From positions 7,174,531-7,238,530 of the forward strand of contig NZ_CP029188.1 of the NCBI RefSeq assembly GCF_003097515.1: a stretch of DNA of 64,000 nucleotides, in the 5' to 3' direction. This document shows, one piece after another, positions 16,253 to 25,202 of the stretch. Position 1 is the stretch's first letter. Each line of letters opens with the position of its first letter. Position numbers and translations under genes: made by a program. The notes under the pieces are model-generated. The model worked only from the letters and a program-made list of their open reading frames with translations. It searched no databases and was not told where the DNA came from. The stretch comes from Streptomyces tirandamycinicus. Its GTDB lineage: Bacteria > Actinomycetota > Actinomycetes > Streptomycetales > Streptomycetaceae.

Positions 16253-17521
16253 TCACGACACGGCCCCGGCGCCGGCTTCGGCGGACAGCAGCAGGGGGCG
16301 GCCCGCGGCCGTGCCGTGACGGCGCACATGGCCGGCCCGGGGGCCGTAGCCGCCGAACGGGCGGTTGCCGTCCTCCGCGTCGAAGGTGATGCGCTCCTCG
16401 CAGACCACGCTGGTCGCGATCCGCGCCGACCCGGCGAGGGCCGGCTCCCCGAAGACCGAGACGTACATGCCCCGGGCGGTCTCCTCGCGGGAGTGCAGCC
16501 AGCGGGTGATCTGCCCGGGCGAGTCGTACTCCACGGTGAGAACGACCGGGGAGAAGAACTCCGGCGGATGGAAGGCGTCCTGCCACGGCAGGTGGACCAG
16601 GGTGGGTTCCACGATCCGCCGCGCCGGGTCGACACGGCCGCCGCAGACGGTGAACTCGCGGTGCCCGGCGAGGAATCCGGCCGCGCCCTCCACCGCGTCG
16701 GGGTACACCAGCGGCGCCACCAGGGTGCCGGGGTCGCGGCGGTCGCCGACGGGGACGGCGGTGAGCGCGTCGGCGAGCCGCGGCAGGAGCTCGCCGACGA
16801 GCGAGCGGTGGACGAAGACGACATCGGTGCACAGGCAGTCCTGGCCCGAGTTGTACAACCGGGCGTCGAGCACGGTGCGGCAGACGGCGCCGGGGTCGGC
16901 CCGGGGGCCGACGACCAGCGGATTGGGCCCGGAGCCGAAGGCGAGGAGCAGTGCGTCACCGGGCAGGTGGGCGGCGACGGCCTCGCCGTTGTCGGGCTGC
17001 CCGGTGAAGACGACGGCGTCGGAGCGAGCGCAGTGGGCGAGGAACTCCCGCTGCGAGACGGGCGCCATGACGATCCGGCCGCCGCCGAGGCCGCGCAGGT
17101 GCGGTTCGAGGATCTCGTGTACGGCCATGGCGGCGGGCGCGACCCGCGCGGAGGGCCGGATTCGGACCTCTTCGGTGTAGAGCGAGGGAATCACGCCGAA
17201 CAGGACGTAGGAGTACAGCAGGTTGTTCGACGGCAGAAACGTCGCAAGCCGTCCGAGGCGCCGCGGGGAATTGCGCAGAATCTCCCACGGGGCGCCGGAG
17301 AGGGCGCGAAGCGAGCGGAAGAGCTCGTCGGTGGCGGCCCGTGCGGTGGCGACGCGGGTGAGGGCGGAGAGCAATTCGTCCCGGTGCCGCAGGACCGCGT
17401 CGACGAGTCCCGGGACCAGCGCGCCCACCAGGGGACGGGACCTCGGCGCGGGGACCGACCCACCGGCGGATGCCTGCGGGAACGCCGCTTCGTGCGTCGC
17501 CTCCATGATGCCGCTCTGCAT
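16253..17521 (-). CDS. Divergent aldehyde dehydrogenase / acyl-CoA reductase-like protein
   Basis: A 422-residue ALDH-superfamily protein. The nucleophile Cys is in YNSGQDCLC (about residue 230), VVFTGQPDNGEAV is the NAD-binding turn and NRPFGGYG is near the C-terminus. The general base Glu of hydrolytic ALDHs (xELGG) is absent: the aligned segment reads AFGSGPNP. The usual PWNFP loop is replaced by SNNLLYSYVLF. Missing Glu fits acyl-CoA reductases or CoA-acylating enzymes more than aldehyde oxidation. ATG 17521 has an AAGGGGG site 8 bases upstream. A copy of the cluster-wide 16-bp motif lies 73 bp upstream. Confidence 0.75.
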   Translation of the reverse strand: MQSGIMEATHEAAFPQASAGGSVPAPRSRPLVGALVPGLVDAVLRHRDELLSALTRVATARAATDELFRSLRALSGAPWEILRNSPRRLGRLATFLPSNNLLYSYVLFGVIPSLYTEEVRIRPSARVAPAAMAVHEILEPHLRGLGGGRIVMAPVSQREFLAHCARSDAVVFTGQPDNGEAVAAHLPGDALLLAFGSGPNPLVVGPRADPGAVCRTVLDARLYNSGQDCLCTDVVFVHRSLVGELLPRLADALTAVPVGDRRDPGTLVAPLVYPDAVEGAAGFLAGHREFTVCGGRVDPARRIVEPTLVHLPWQDAFHPPEFFSPVVLTVEYDSPGQITRWLHSREETARGMYVSVFGEPALAGSARIATSVVCEERITFDAEDGNRPFGGYGPRAGHVRRHGTAAGRPLLLSAEAGAGAVS

Positions 17522-17569
17522 GCGCGTAACCCCCTTGCACCCGCCCGTGACGTTCGAGCCCGGTCGGAA

Positions 17570-17610
17570 AGCGTCTCCCGCTACGGCACGGGGCGCATCT
17601 CGGTTCGTGC
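17570..17610 (-). promoter_or_regulatory. Cluster motif plus -10 for the aldehyde dehydrogenase operon
   Basis: In the transcribed direction GCACGAACCGAGATGC (17610-17595) is followed after 19 bp by GACGCT (17575-17570). This is the only strong copy of the motif in the left half of the cluster. Confidence 0.65.
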
Positions 17611-17666
17611 TCTCCTCGGAAGAGGTCGGACCCGCTCTCTCCTCGGAGGGGGCCGGACCCGGTCAG

Positions 17667-17706
17667 CATTCTCGGAGAACGAGCCGGACGGGACGGCAAG
17701 TAGCAT
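17667..17706 (+). promoter_or_regulatory. Degenerate cluster motif plus consensus -10, divergent from the previous site
   Basis: GCATTCTCGGAGAACG (17667-17682) resembles the motif but has AGAACG in place of AGATGC. TAGCAT, a good TANNNT -10, starts 18 bp after its end (17701-17706), close to the spacing of the strong sites. It would drive the 17779 gene and the ATP-grasp genes. Confidence 0.4.
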
Positions 17707-17778
17707 TCCGGAGTACGCCGGGAACATCCCCCGTACCGGCGCCGGAATCCAGCCGGTCGAGGAGAAAGGAGAACCGCT

Positions 17779-18138
17779 GTGAACTCCTGCGAATTCCGTT
17801 GTTTTGGCGAATTCCTTTCCACGATTCGTCTGGATTCCGGAATCATGCTCGCCGACGGCCCGCCCCGGCGGCGGATCGTGCCCGGCACGGCCTGGCGGCG
17901 CACGGTGCTCGCTCCGGCCGGCGGGCCGTTCGGCCGGGAGGCGTTCACCGGGCCGGCGCGGGCGGCCCGCACGCGTGCCGACGTGACGGTGCGCCGGGCG
18001 GATGTCCGGCCCTTCCCGCCGGGCCCGCGGGACGGCGCGTACCCGCTCCGCGACCAGGAGCGGGCGCCGGCTCGCACCGGCACCCGGTGCCGGGAATCCG
18101 CCCCGCTCCGCGAGGAGGCGCTGCCCGCGCCCGTCTGA
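17779..18138 (+). CDS. Possible small protein or leader ORF, unknown function
   Basis: A 119-codon frame starting GTG with AAGGAGA 7 bases upstream, one of the better ribosome-binding sites in the window. The first 25 codons are markedly more AT-rich than the rest and include two Cys codons (MNSCEFRCFGEF), a repeated GCGAATTCC and the palindrome GATTCCGGAATC (17833-17844). The remainder is Arg/Pro/Ala-rich without recognisable fold. It may be a regulatory leader whose downstream part is not functional coding. It precedes the GNAT gene by 98 bp. Confidence 0.4.
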   Translation: MNSCEFRCFGEFLSTIRLDSGIMLADGPPRRRIVPGTAWRRTVLAPAGGPFGREAFTGPARAARTRADVTVRRADVRPFPPGPRDGAYPLRDQERAPARTGTRCRESAPLREEALPAPV

Positions 18139-18236
18139 CCCCGGCCCGAACCCGGCGCCGCCGACCCGGCGCCGGCGACCCGAACGCTCCGGCCCGACCG
18201 CCGGACCCGACCTCCCCAGGAAGGGGGGTACGAACC

Positions 18237-19154
18237 ATGACCCTGCACGGACGGCTCGCCGTCAAACGACCGGCCGACGTCCCGGTGGACAGCCTGGTGC
18301 GCCTGGTGCGGTCCTACGAGGAGCACATCACGGGGGTCGCCACCTGCACCCACGAGGACATCCTGCTGGAGACGAGCAACCCCGGGTACGAGGAGAACAG
18401 CTGGTGCCTGACCGGCCCCGGCGACGTGGTGCTCGCCTGGGCGGCGCTGACTCCGCGCGGCGACGTCCTCGACGCCGCGCTGACATCGATGCCGGGCCCG
18501 CACGGTGAGAGTGCGGCACGCACCCTGCTGTGCCTGCTGCTGGACCGGGCCGACGAGCTCGTGAGGGAGCGGGGCAGGCCCTGCACCGTCACCGTCGGCG
18601 GGGTGCTCCGCGGCGACCTGGTGGTCCCCTCCCTCCTCCGCGAGGCGGGGTTCGTCCACGGCGCCACGGCGGGTCAGTACGACATCGATCTGGCGGTCCC
18701 GCCGCTGCCGCCGCTGCTCCCCGACGGGGGAAGCATCCGCCCCGCCGGCCCGCACGATGCCGCGGCCCTGCACATGCTGCACCTGCGCAGCATGACCCAG
18801 GGGCCCAAGACGGAGGACGCCGCGTACTTTCGCGCACGGCTGCGGCGGCTGCGCGAGAGCGGCGGTGTGGCGCTGCTGCTGGAGGTGCGCGGCCATCCCG
18901 TCGGCCATGTCCTGGCCCAGTCCGCCGTCGGAGAGGGACGCGTCCTGGACCTCGGCGTCGCCCCCGCCTACCGCGGCCTCGACATCGGGCTCGCCCTGCT
19001 CACCGCCGCCCTCGCCGAGCTGCGCGGACTCGGCGCCGCCCGGGCCCTGTTCACCCTGGACACGGGCGACCTGCACGACCACGAGGCGCTCCACCGCGTC
19101 CTCACCGTTCGAGGGGCACGCTTCGTCAGCCGGTTCAACAAGATCGCCGTGTGA
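18237..19154 (+). CDS. GNAT-family acetyltransferase, two tandem GNAT-like domains
   Basis: A 305-residue protein. The C-terminal half has the acetyl-CoA-binding signature (LDLGVAPAYRGLDIGLAL, about residues 239-256), and the N-terminal half looks like a second, degenerate GNAT fold, as in mycothiol-synthase-type proteins. ATG 18237 has AGGAAGGGGGG about 8 bases upstream. It could acylate an amino group of an intermediate or self-protectively acetylate the product. It opens the plus-strand group with the ATP-grasp ligases. The 232-bp gap after it (19155-19386) shows no gene. Confidence 0.75.
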   Translation: MTLHGRLAVKRPADVPVDSLVRLVRSYEEHITGVATCTHEDILLETSNPGYEENSWCLTGPGDVVLAWAALTPRGDVLDAALTSMPGPHGESAARTLLCLLLDRADELVRERGRPCTVTVGGVLRGDLVVPSLLREAGFVHGATAGQYDIDLAVPPLPPLLPDGGSIRPAGPHDAAALHMLHLRSMTQGPKTEDAAYFRARLRRLRESGGVALLLEVRGHPVGHVLAQSAVGEGRVLDLGVAPAYRGLDIGLALLTAALAELRGLGAARALFTLDTGDLHDHEALHRVLTVRGARFVSRFNKIAV

Positions 19155-19386
19155 CCCGACGACCGGGGATCTCGGCCGGGAACGCCCGCGGTCAGGCCTC
19201 CCCCACCGGTGACAGTGCTCCCGACCGGGCCCTGTCCCGACATCTGACGCCACGATACCGACTCGCCCCCTCACCGTAAGCGGCCGGCAGACCCTCGCCG
19301 CGTCTTCGTGAAGTCGCCACCGGACAGGGACCGCGCGCCCGCGGAGCGGAGCGGCGCGGGGCCCTACGAGAACGGAGCACCCCGTC

Positions 19387-20637
19387 ATGACATCCACCGC
19401 CGCGCCCGACCGGCTGCTGATGGTGATGCCCTACAGCCAGTTCGTCCGCAAGGCCGCCAAGGCGGGCTTCGAGGTCTGGGCGATCTGGGACCCGGCGCTG
19501 CGCGAGCGGGAGTACCTCGACCAGGTCGCCGAGCACGCCCGGGAGTTGCTGCTGACCGACTTCTCCGACGAGGCCGGGTTACGCGCCCTCATCGCCGACA
19601 CCGTCCGCACCCACGGCATCGGCACCGTCCTGCACCTGGGCGCCGAGCAGTCGATGCCCCCCGCCGTCGCGGAGGCCGAGGCGCTCGGCGTCTCCCCCAA
19701 CCCGGCCTCCGCCGTCACCCGGCTCAACGACAAGGCCGCGATGCGCGGGCTGCTCGCCGGGCACGGCCTGTCCGTGGTCCGCTCGGAGTCCGCCGCGACC
19801 GTCGAGGAGGTGGCGGCGGCCGCGGCCCGGCTGCCGCTGCCCGCCGTGGTCAAGCCGGTCGGTGCCTCCGGCAGCCGCGGCGTCGCGCTGATCCGCGACG
19901 CGGACGACCTCCAGGAGTGGACCGACCGGGTCACGCGGGCCGGTCTCGGCGGCCCGTACCTGGTCGAGGAGTACCTCCAGGGTCCCGAGTACAGCGTCGA
20001 GACCCTCTCCGCCGACGGCGTGCACCACGTCATCGGCATCACCGCGAAGCACACCACGGGCGCCCCCTTCTTCGTGGAGACCTCGCACGTCCATCCGGCG
20101 CCGCTCGGCGACGACGAGCGGACCGCGATCCACGCGGTCGTCATCGGGCTGCTCGACCTGGCCGGATACCGCTTCGGCCCCGCGCACACCGAGGTGATCC
20201 TCACCGGCCGCGGCCCGCGCATCGTCGAGTCCCAGACCCGGCTGGGCGGCGACCGCATCCCGCTGCTCATCGAGACCGCCTCCGACTTCGACATCGAGGC
20301 CGCGATCTTCCGGACCCTCGCCGGCGCGCCCCTCGAGGCGCCGGTGCCCCGGCACACGGCGTCCGTCGGCTTCTTCCTCCTGCCCGCCGGCCGGCTGCGG
20401 TCCGTCGGCGGACTGGACGCCATCCGCGCCCTGCCCTACGTCCAGGCGCTGCACTTCCCCTTCGCCCCGGGGGACGAACTGCCGCGCACCACCGACTCGT
20501 CCACCCGCCACGGCTACGTCGTCGTCGACGCGGAATCGCCCGCCGAGGCCGCCGACCGCATCGCCCGCGTCCGCGGGCTGCTGCGCGCGGACGTCCGCGA
20601 AGCCGTTCCGGCCACCGCGAAGGGAGCCCACCGTTGA
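19387..20637 (+). CDS. ATP-grasp carboxylate-amine ligase (1 of 3)
   Basis: A 416-residue ATP-grasp enzyme. The ATP-binding segments are VVKPVGASGSRGVAL (about residue 158), EEYLQGPEYSVE, and the Mg-binding IVESQTRLGGDR near residue 280. Enzymes of this group (such as L-amino-acid ligases) activate a carboxylate as acyl phosphate and couple an amine. It overlaps the next ATP-grasp gene (TTGA) and is homologous to it. No A, T or C NRPS domains occur in the window, so amide bonds in this half are probably made by these ligases. Confidence 0.87.
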   Translation: MTSTAAPDRLLMVMPYSQFVRKAAKAGFEVWAIWDPALREREYLDQVAEHARELLLTDFSDEAGLRALIADTVRTHGIGTVLHLGAEQSMPPAVAEAEALGVSPNPASAVTRLNDKAAMRGLLAGHGLSVVRSESAATVEEVAAAAARLPLPAVVKPVGASGSRGVALIRDADDLQEWTDRVTRAGLGGPYLVEEYLQGPEYSVETLSADGVHHVIGITAKHTTGAPFFVETSHVHPAPLGDDERTAIHAVVIGLLDLAGYRFGPAHTEVILTGRGPRIVESQTRLGGDRIPLLIETASDFDIEAAIFRTLAGAPLEAPVPRHTASVGFFLLPAGRLRSVGGLDAIRALPYVQALHFPFAPGDELPRTTDSSTRHGYVVVDAESPAEAADRIARVRGLLRADVREAVPATAKGAHR

Positions 20638-21902
20638 GCACCGGCAGAACCGTTCTGCTGATCGGCGGCGTCGACGCCCATCTCGAGCGCTTCAAGGCGC
20701 TCGGCGTCACCGTCGTCCTGATCCAGCACCCCGACAAGGTCACCGGCTACCAGACGCGCGCCGCGGACGTGCTGCTCGTCGTCGACTACACCGACTGGGA
20801 CGTCGTACGGCCGTTCGCCGAGGCGGCGCGCGCGGTCTACGGCGTGGACGCCGTGGTCTCGCTCACCGAGCCGGGCCTGAACCCGGCGAGCCGGCTGGGC
20901 GACCTGTTCGGGCTGACCGACGGGCGGCGCCACGAGGTGAGCCGCCGTATGCGCGACAAGTGGCTGATGCGCCGTCATCTCGCCGAGCGGGGCCTGCCGG
21001 TCCCGCACACCGCCCTGGTGACGGACCGGGCCTCGCTCGACGCCTTCGGCGAGCGCGCCGGCTACCCGTTCGTCCTCAAGCCGGTCTCGACGACCGCCGG
21101 CTTCGGCCTGGTCCGCGCCGAGAGCCCCGAGGACCTGGACCGGGTGTGGGCACGGGTGCGGGAGCTGGACGGCGGCCGCACCGACCGCGGCTCGACGATG
21201 TTCACCGTCGACGGCTACCTGATGGAGTCCTATATCGACGGCCCCGAGTTCAGCGTGGAGGCGCTGAGCTTCGCCGGGCGCCACGTCGTCGTCGCGGTGA
21301 CGGAGAAGCTGACCAGCGAGGAGCACTTCGCCGAGCTCGGCCACGCCGTGCCCGCCCGCCTGCCCGGCGCCGACCGGCAGCGGCTGACCGCCGCCGTCGA
21401 GGAGTTCCTGACCGCCATGGGCGTCACCGACGGCCCCAGCCACACCGAGATACGGCTCTCCTCGCGCGGCCCGGTCGTCATCGAGTCCCACAACCGGCTC
21501 GGCGGCGGCAACATCGTGGAGCTCGTCGAGGCCGCGTACGGCATCGACATGGTCGCCTACGGCGCGGCGTGGCCCCTCGGCCTGACCGATCCGCTCACCT
21601 CCCCGCCGGAGGCGAAGGGCGCCGCCGCCATGCGCGCCGTGCTGCGCGAACCGGGCACCGTCACCTCCGTCTCGGGCGTGGAGGAGGTCCGGGCCCGGCC
21701 GGACGTGCTGGCCGCGCAGGTCTCCGTACGCCCCGGGGACACCGTACGGCCGCTGCGCGACAACTGGGACCGGCTCGGCAGCGTCGTCGTCACGGCCGGC
21801 GACACCGACGCCGCGGTGGAGCTGTGCGAGCGCCTGGTGCGGGAGGCGATCCGTATCGATGTCGAGCCCGCGGCCGCGGCGGCACGGGCGCGAGCCGCCT
21901 GA
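20634..21902 (+). CDS. ATP-grasp carboxylate-amine ligase (2 of 3)
   Basis: A 422-residue paralogue of the preceding protein: VLKPVSTTAGFGLV, MESYIDGPEFSVEAL and VIESHNRLGGGNIV are the aligned ATP-grasp motifs. The start is TTG 20634, supported by GAAGGGAG about 8 bases upstream and by overlap with the previous stop. No in-frame ATG or GTG fits as well. The conserved catalytic segments suggest all three copies are active, with different partners. Confidence 0.86.
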   Translation: MSTGRTVLLIGGVDAHLERFKALGVTVVLIQHPDKVTGYQTRAADVLLVVDYTDWDVVRPFAEAARAVYGVDAVVSLTEPGLNPASRLGDLFGLTDGRRHEVSRRMRDKWLMRRHLAERGLPVPHTALVTDRASLDAFGERAGYPFVLKPVSTTAGFGLVRAESPEDLDRVWARVRELDGGRTDRGSTMFTVDGYLMESYIDGPEFSVEALSFAGRHVVVAVTEKLTSEEHFAELGHAVPARLPGADRQRLTAAVEEFLTAMGVTDGPSHTEIRLSSRGPVVIESHNRLGGGNIVELVEAAYGIDMVAYGAAWPLGLTDPLTSPPEAKGAAAMRAVLREPGTVTSVSGVEEVRARPDVLAAQVSVRPGDTVRPLRDNWDRLGSVVVTAGDTDAAVELCERLVREAIRIDVEPAAAAARARAA

Positions 21903-21975
21903 ACGCACACGGCGGTATGCGGCCCGCGGTCCGTCCCGGCGCGCCGGCCGCCCGCCCGAGAGGAGTTGACCTGTC

Positions 21976-22617
21976 ATGTCCCCACAACCCGGACTGCTGC
22001 GCACCCTGAGCGAGGACCTCGCCGTGGTCGTCGCCCGGGACCCGTCACTCACCGGCCGCCGGGAGGCGCTCGGCCACACCGGGCTGTCAGCCCTGTGGGC
22101 CCACCGGGTGGCGCACCGGCTGTACGGGCGGGGCCTGCGCACCGCGGCGCGCACCGTCGCCCGGGTCGCCCGCCGCCGCACCGGAGTCGAGATCCATCCC
22201 GGTGCGGTGCTGGGCCGGCGCGTCTTCATCGACCACGGCGCGTCCGTGGTGATCGGCCAAACGGCCGTCGTGGGCGACGACGTGACGATCTACCAGCAGG
22301 TGACGCTGGGGGCGGTGGGCTGGTGGACCGACAACCGCCGCCCTCCGGGTGCCCGCAGGCACCCGGTCGTCGGCAACGGCGTGGTCCTCGGCGCGAACGC
22401 CACGGTGCTCGGCCCCGTGACCGTCGGCGACCACGCCCTGATCGGCGCCATGGCCACCGTCACCGAGGACCTGCCGCCCGGGGCCCGGGTGTACGCGCCG
22501 CGCTCCGTCGTCCGCCCCGCGCCCGGTCTGCGGCCCGTCGGGGACGCCACCGGACTCGCCGGCCCGCCCGGCACTCCCGATGCCGTACGGATACTCGCCT
22601 CCGCGGGGTCCTGGTGA
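21976..22617 (+). CDS. Serine O-acetyltransferase
   Basis: A 213-residue hexapeptide-repeat acyltransferase of the CysE/EpsC type: GVEIHPGAVLGRRVFIDHG, VVIGQTAVVGDDVTIYQQVTLGA cut by a short loop, then GNGVVLGANATVLGPVTVGD. It transfers acetyl from acetyl-CoA to the serine hydroxyl to give O-acetylserine, the substrate of cysteine-synthase-fold enzymes. The next gene encodes one, so the pair forms a module. The pathway-specific copy suggests O-acetylserine is a building block here rather than only for cysteine supply. Confidence 0.9.
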   Translation: MSPQPGLLRTLSEDLAVVVARDPSLTGRREALGHTGLSALWAHRVAHRLYGRGLRTAARTVARVARRRTGVEIHPGAVLGRRVFIDHGASVVIGQTAVVGDDVTIYQQVTLGAVGWWTDNRRPPGARRHPVVGNGVVLGANATVLGPVTVGDHALIGAMATVTEDLPPGARVYAPRSVVRPAPGLRPVGDATGLAGPPGTPDAVRILASAGSW

Positions 22618-22661
22618 ACCGCCGCCCCGCCCCTTCCCCCGACGACCCCGGGAGTCCCGCC

Positions 22662-23624
22662 GTGACCACCGACCTCCTCACCGCACCCGCCGGGCGGCAC
22701 ATCGCCGCCGGCCTCGAAGAACTCATCGGCAACACCCCCCTGGTCCGCCTCGCCGTCCCCGACGCCGCACCCGGCACCGAGGTCCTAGCCAAGATCGAGT
22801 CCGCGAACCCCTTCGCCAGCAGCAAGGACCGGGCCGCCCTGGCCATGCTCGACGGCGCCGAGCAGCGCGGCGAACTCGCCCCCGGCGGCACGGTGGTGGA
22901 GTCCACCTCGGGCAACACCGGCATCGCCCTGGCCGCGCTGAGCGCGGTACGCGGCTACCGCTGCGTCGTCGTACTGCCCGACAGCGCCACCCCGGAACGG
23001 ATCGGCCTGCTGACCGCGCTCGGCGCGGAGATCGTGCAGACACCCAGCGAGGAGGGGTTCGCCGGCGCGATCGCCAAGGCCGAGGAGGTCCAGGCCGCCA
23101 TCCCCGGTTCGTGGTACGTGCGCCAGCACGAGAACCCGGACAACGTCCGGGCGCACTACGAGACCACCGGTCCCGAGATCTGGGCGGACAGCGGCGGCCG
23201 GGTGGACGTCCTCGTCGCCGGGGTGGGCACCGGTGGCACGCTCACCGGCGCCGGCCGCTTCCTGCGGGAGCGCAACCCGGGGGTCGAGATCGTCGCGGTG
23301 GAGCCGGAGGGCTCACCCGTCCTGTCCCGCGGGTACGCGGGAAGCCACCGCATCCCCGGCCTCAACGGCGGCTTCGTCTCCCCCACCACGGACGTGTCGC
23401 TCATCGACCGCGTGCTCACCTGCTCCGACGAGGCCGCCCTCGCCACCGCCCGCGCGCTGACCCGGCAGCAGGCCCTGTTCGCCGGGCTCTCCTCGGGTGC
23501 CGCGGTGCACGCCGCGGCCCTGCTGGCCCGGGACCCGCAGTACGCGGGCCGGACGATCGTCACGGTCCTGCCGGACACCGGGGAACGCTACGTCAGCATC
23601 TGGAACGAGAGGACCGCCATATGA
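22662..23624 (+). CDS. Cysteine synthase-family PLP enzyme (second copy)
   Basis: A 320-residue fold-type II PLP enzyme. Lys in PFASSKDRAA, canonical substrate loop STSGNTGIA, GVGTGGTLTG and SSGAAVH are present. It is closer to standard O-acetylserine sulfhydrylase than the copy at 3982. GTG 22662 is chosen because GGGAG lies 7 bases upstream. The overlapping GTG 22614 (adding 16 residues) is an alternative. Next to serine acetyltransferase, it should use O-acetylserine. Whether the nucleophile is sulfide or another compound, as in O-ureidoserine formation for D-cycloserine, is open. Confidence 0.88.
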   Translation: MTTDLLTAPAGRHIAAGLEELIGNTPLVRLAVPDAAPGTEVLAKIESANPFASSKDRAALAMLDGAEQRGELAPGGTVVESTSGNTGIALAALSAVRGYRCVVVLPDSATPERIGLLTALGAEIVQTPSEEGFAGAIAKAEEVQAAIPGSWYVRQHENPDNVRAHYETTGPEIWADSGGRVDVLVAGVGTGGTLTGAGRFLRERNPGVEIVAVEPEGSPVLSRGYAGSHRIPGLNGGFVSPTTDVSLIDRVLTCSDEAALATARALTRQQALFAGLSSGAAVHAAALLARDPQYAGRTIVTVLPDTGERYVSIWNERTAI

Positions 23625-24853
23625 CCACGCTCGTCCTGCACCGCGGCTCGCTGCGCGCCAACCCGTACGAGCGGTGGCTCGCCGACCACGGCGAGAAGAT
23701 CGTGCTGCTGGCGTCGGCCGAACAGCTCGCCCTGTTCGGCGAGGAACTGCCCACCGAAGCGCCGTACCTGCACGCCGAGGCGCTGACCGGCTACGACACC
23801 GGCCCGCACGTGGCCGAGCGGGCAGCCGAGCTCGTCGAGAGGTTCGGCGTCACCGACGTCGTCGCCTGCCAGGAGTTCGACATCGAGCGGGCCGCCGCCC
23901 TCCGCGAACGGTACGGCCTGCCGGGCCAGCGGCCCGGCTCCGCCCTCGTGTACCGCGACAAGTGGCGGATGAAGCAGGCGGCGGTACGGGCCCGCATCCC
24001 CGTCGCCGACCATGCGCTGCTGCGCTCGGCGGACGACCTCGGCGCCTTCGCCGACCGCCACGGCCTGCCGCTCGTGGTCAAGCCCCGGCGCGGCGCGCTC
24101 TCCGTGGGCGTGTCCGTCCTGCGCACCCGCGAGGAGCTCGCCGGCTGGCTGCGCACCGCCGAGATCGCCGGTCCTGACGGCGAACCGCAGTGGCTGGCCG
24201 AGGTGTTCGTCGAGGGCTCCATGTGCCACATCGACGGCACCGTCCTCGACGGGCGGATCGCCACCCTGTGGCCCTCGCAGTACCAGTACGCACTGGCCGA
24301 CTACCGGGACCGCAAGGGCCGCGTCGACATCGCGCTCGACACCGCCGACCCGCTGGCCCGCCGGCTCGTCGCGTTCGGCGAGCGGGTGCTGGAGGCGTTC
24401 GGCGGGCCGGAGCACTTCGCCTTCCACATCGAGGTGTTCCACACCCCTGACGGCGAGCTCGTCCTGTGCGAGGCCGCCTCGCGCGCCGGTGGCGCGGGGG
24501 TGCGGGACGTGCAGCGCGTCCTGTTCGGCTTCGACCCGATGGAGTACCCCGTGCGCCGGCAGCTCGGCCTGCCCGTGGACGCCGGGGAGCGCCGTGATCC
24601 CGAGCGGCTCGCCGGGCAGTTGCTCTTCACCAAGCGCCCCGGCGTGCTGCGGGCGCTCCCGGACCCGGCGGCCCTGCCGCCGGGCGTCGTGAAGTACACG
24701 ACGTACGCGGAGGTCGGGCAGAGCGTCCGGGACGCCTCGCACTCCGGCGACTTCCTCGCCGCGTTCGTGGTCACCGGCGCGGACCGGGCCGAGACGGAGG
24801 CGCGGATCAGGGTGGCGGAGGCCTGGTTCAGGGCGGGGCTCGACATCGGCTGA
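23621..24853 (+). CDS. ATP-grasp carboxylate-amine ligase (3 of 3)
   Basis: A 410-residue ATP-grasp protein, more distant from copies 1 and 2. VVKPRRGALSVGVSVL, AEVFVEGSMCHIDG and LVLCEAASRAGGAGV are the nucleotide- and metal-binding segments. The ATG overlaps the cysteine-synthase stop (ATGA) with GAGAGGA upstream. As the last gene of the left half it may add a final residue or acyl group. Downstream sequence (24854-25004) has no gene and leads into transposase remnants. Confidence 0.86.
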   Translation: MTTLVLHRGSLRANPYERWLADHGEKIVLLASAEQLALFGEELPTEAPYLHAEALTGYDTGPHVAERAAELVERFGVTDVVACQEFDIERAAALRERYGLPGQRPGSALVYRDKWRMKQAAVRARIPVADHALLRSADDLGAFADRHGLPLVVKPRRGALSVGVSVLRTREELAGWLRTAEIAGPDGEPQWLAEVFVEGSMCHIDGTVLDGRIATLWPSQYQYALADYRDRKGRVDIALDTADPLARRLVAFGERVLEAFGGPEHFAFHIEVFHTPDGELVLCEAASRAGGAGVRDVQRVLFGFDPMEYPVRRQLGLPVDAGERRDPERLAGQLLFTKRPGVLRALPDPAALPPGVVKYTTYAEVGQSVRDASHSGDFLAAFVVTGADRAETEARIRVAEAWFRAGLDIG

Positions 24854-25004
24854 CAGTGAGGATGTGACGTGGTGACGCTGCTGGTGGGTGTGACCCCTCG
24901 GCTGACTGACGTCTCGACTGTCCTGTTTGGGATTCGTCGGCCCGCCGGGCGTCACCACGCACGCGGCCGGACGGGCGTTTGTGACTTCATAGCGCCTCTG
25001 TGTG

Positions 25005-25202
25005 TCAAGCGGCTTCGGTGAGTTGGCTCCGATGGTCTCGTTTCATGGTCCGGTAGACCACGTTGGACAGCCGTCGTTTGAGCGCCCGGCGGGCCTCGGA
25101 CGGGGTCTTCCCCTCGGCGATCTTGCGCAGGTAGTAGTCCTGGCCGCGGCCGCCGTCGCGGATCTGGCAGATCGCGATCGTGTGCAGGACCGAGTTCCGC
25201 CG
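25005..25202 (-). pseudogene. IS110-family transposase, C-terminal remnant
   Basis: About 65 codons ending RRLSNVVYRTMKRDH...EAA. The stretch ALHTIA-like, then EGKTPSEARRALKRRL is the typical C-terminal tail of IS110/IS1111 transposases. The front of the gene is missing: at about 25202 the frame runs straight into an IS256-type fragment. It contributes to the mobile-element island. Confidence 0.7.
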
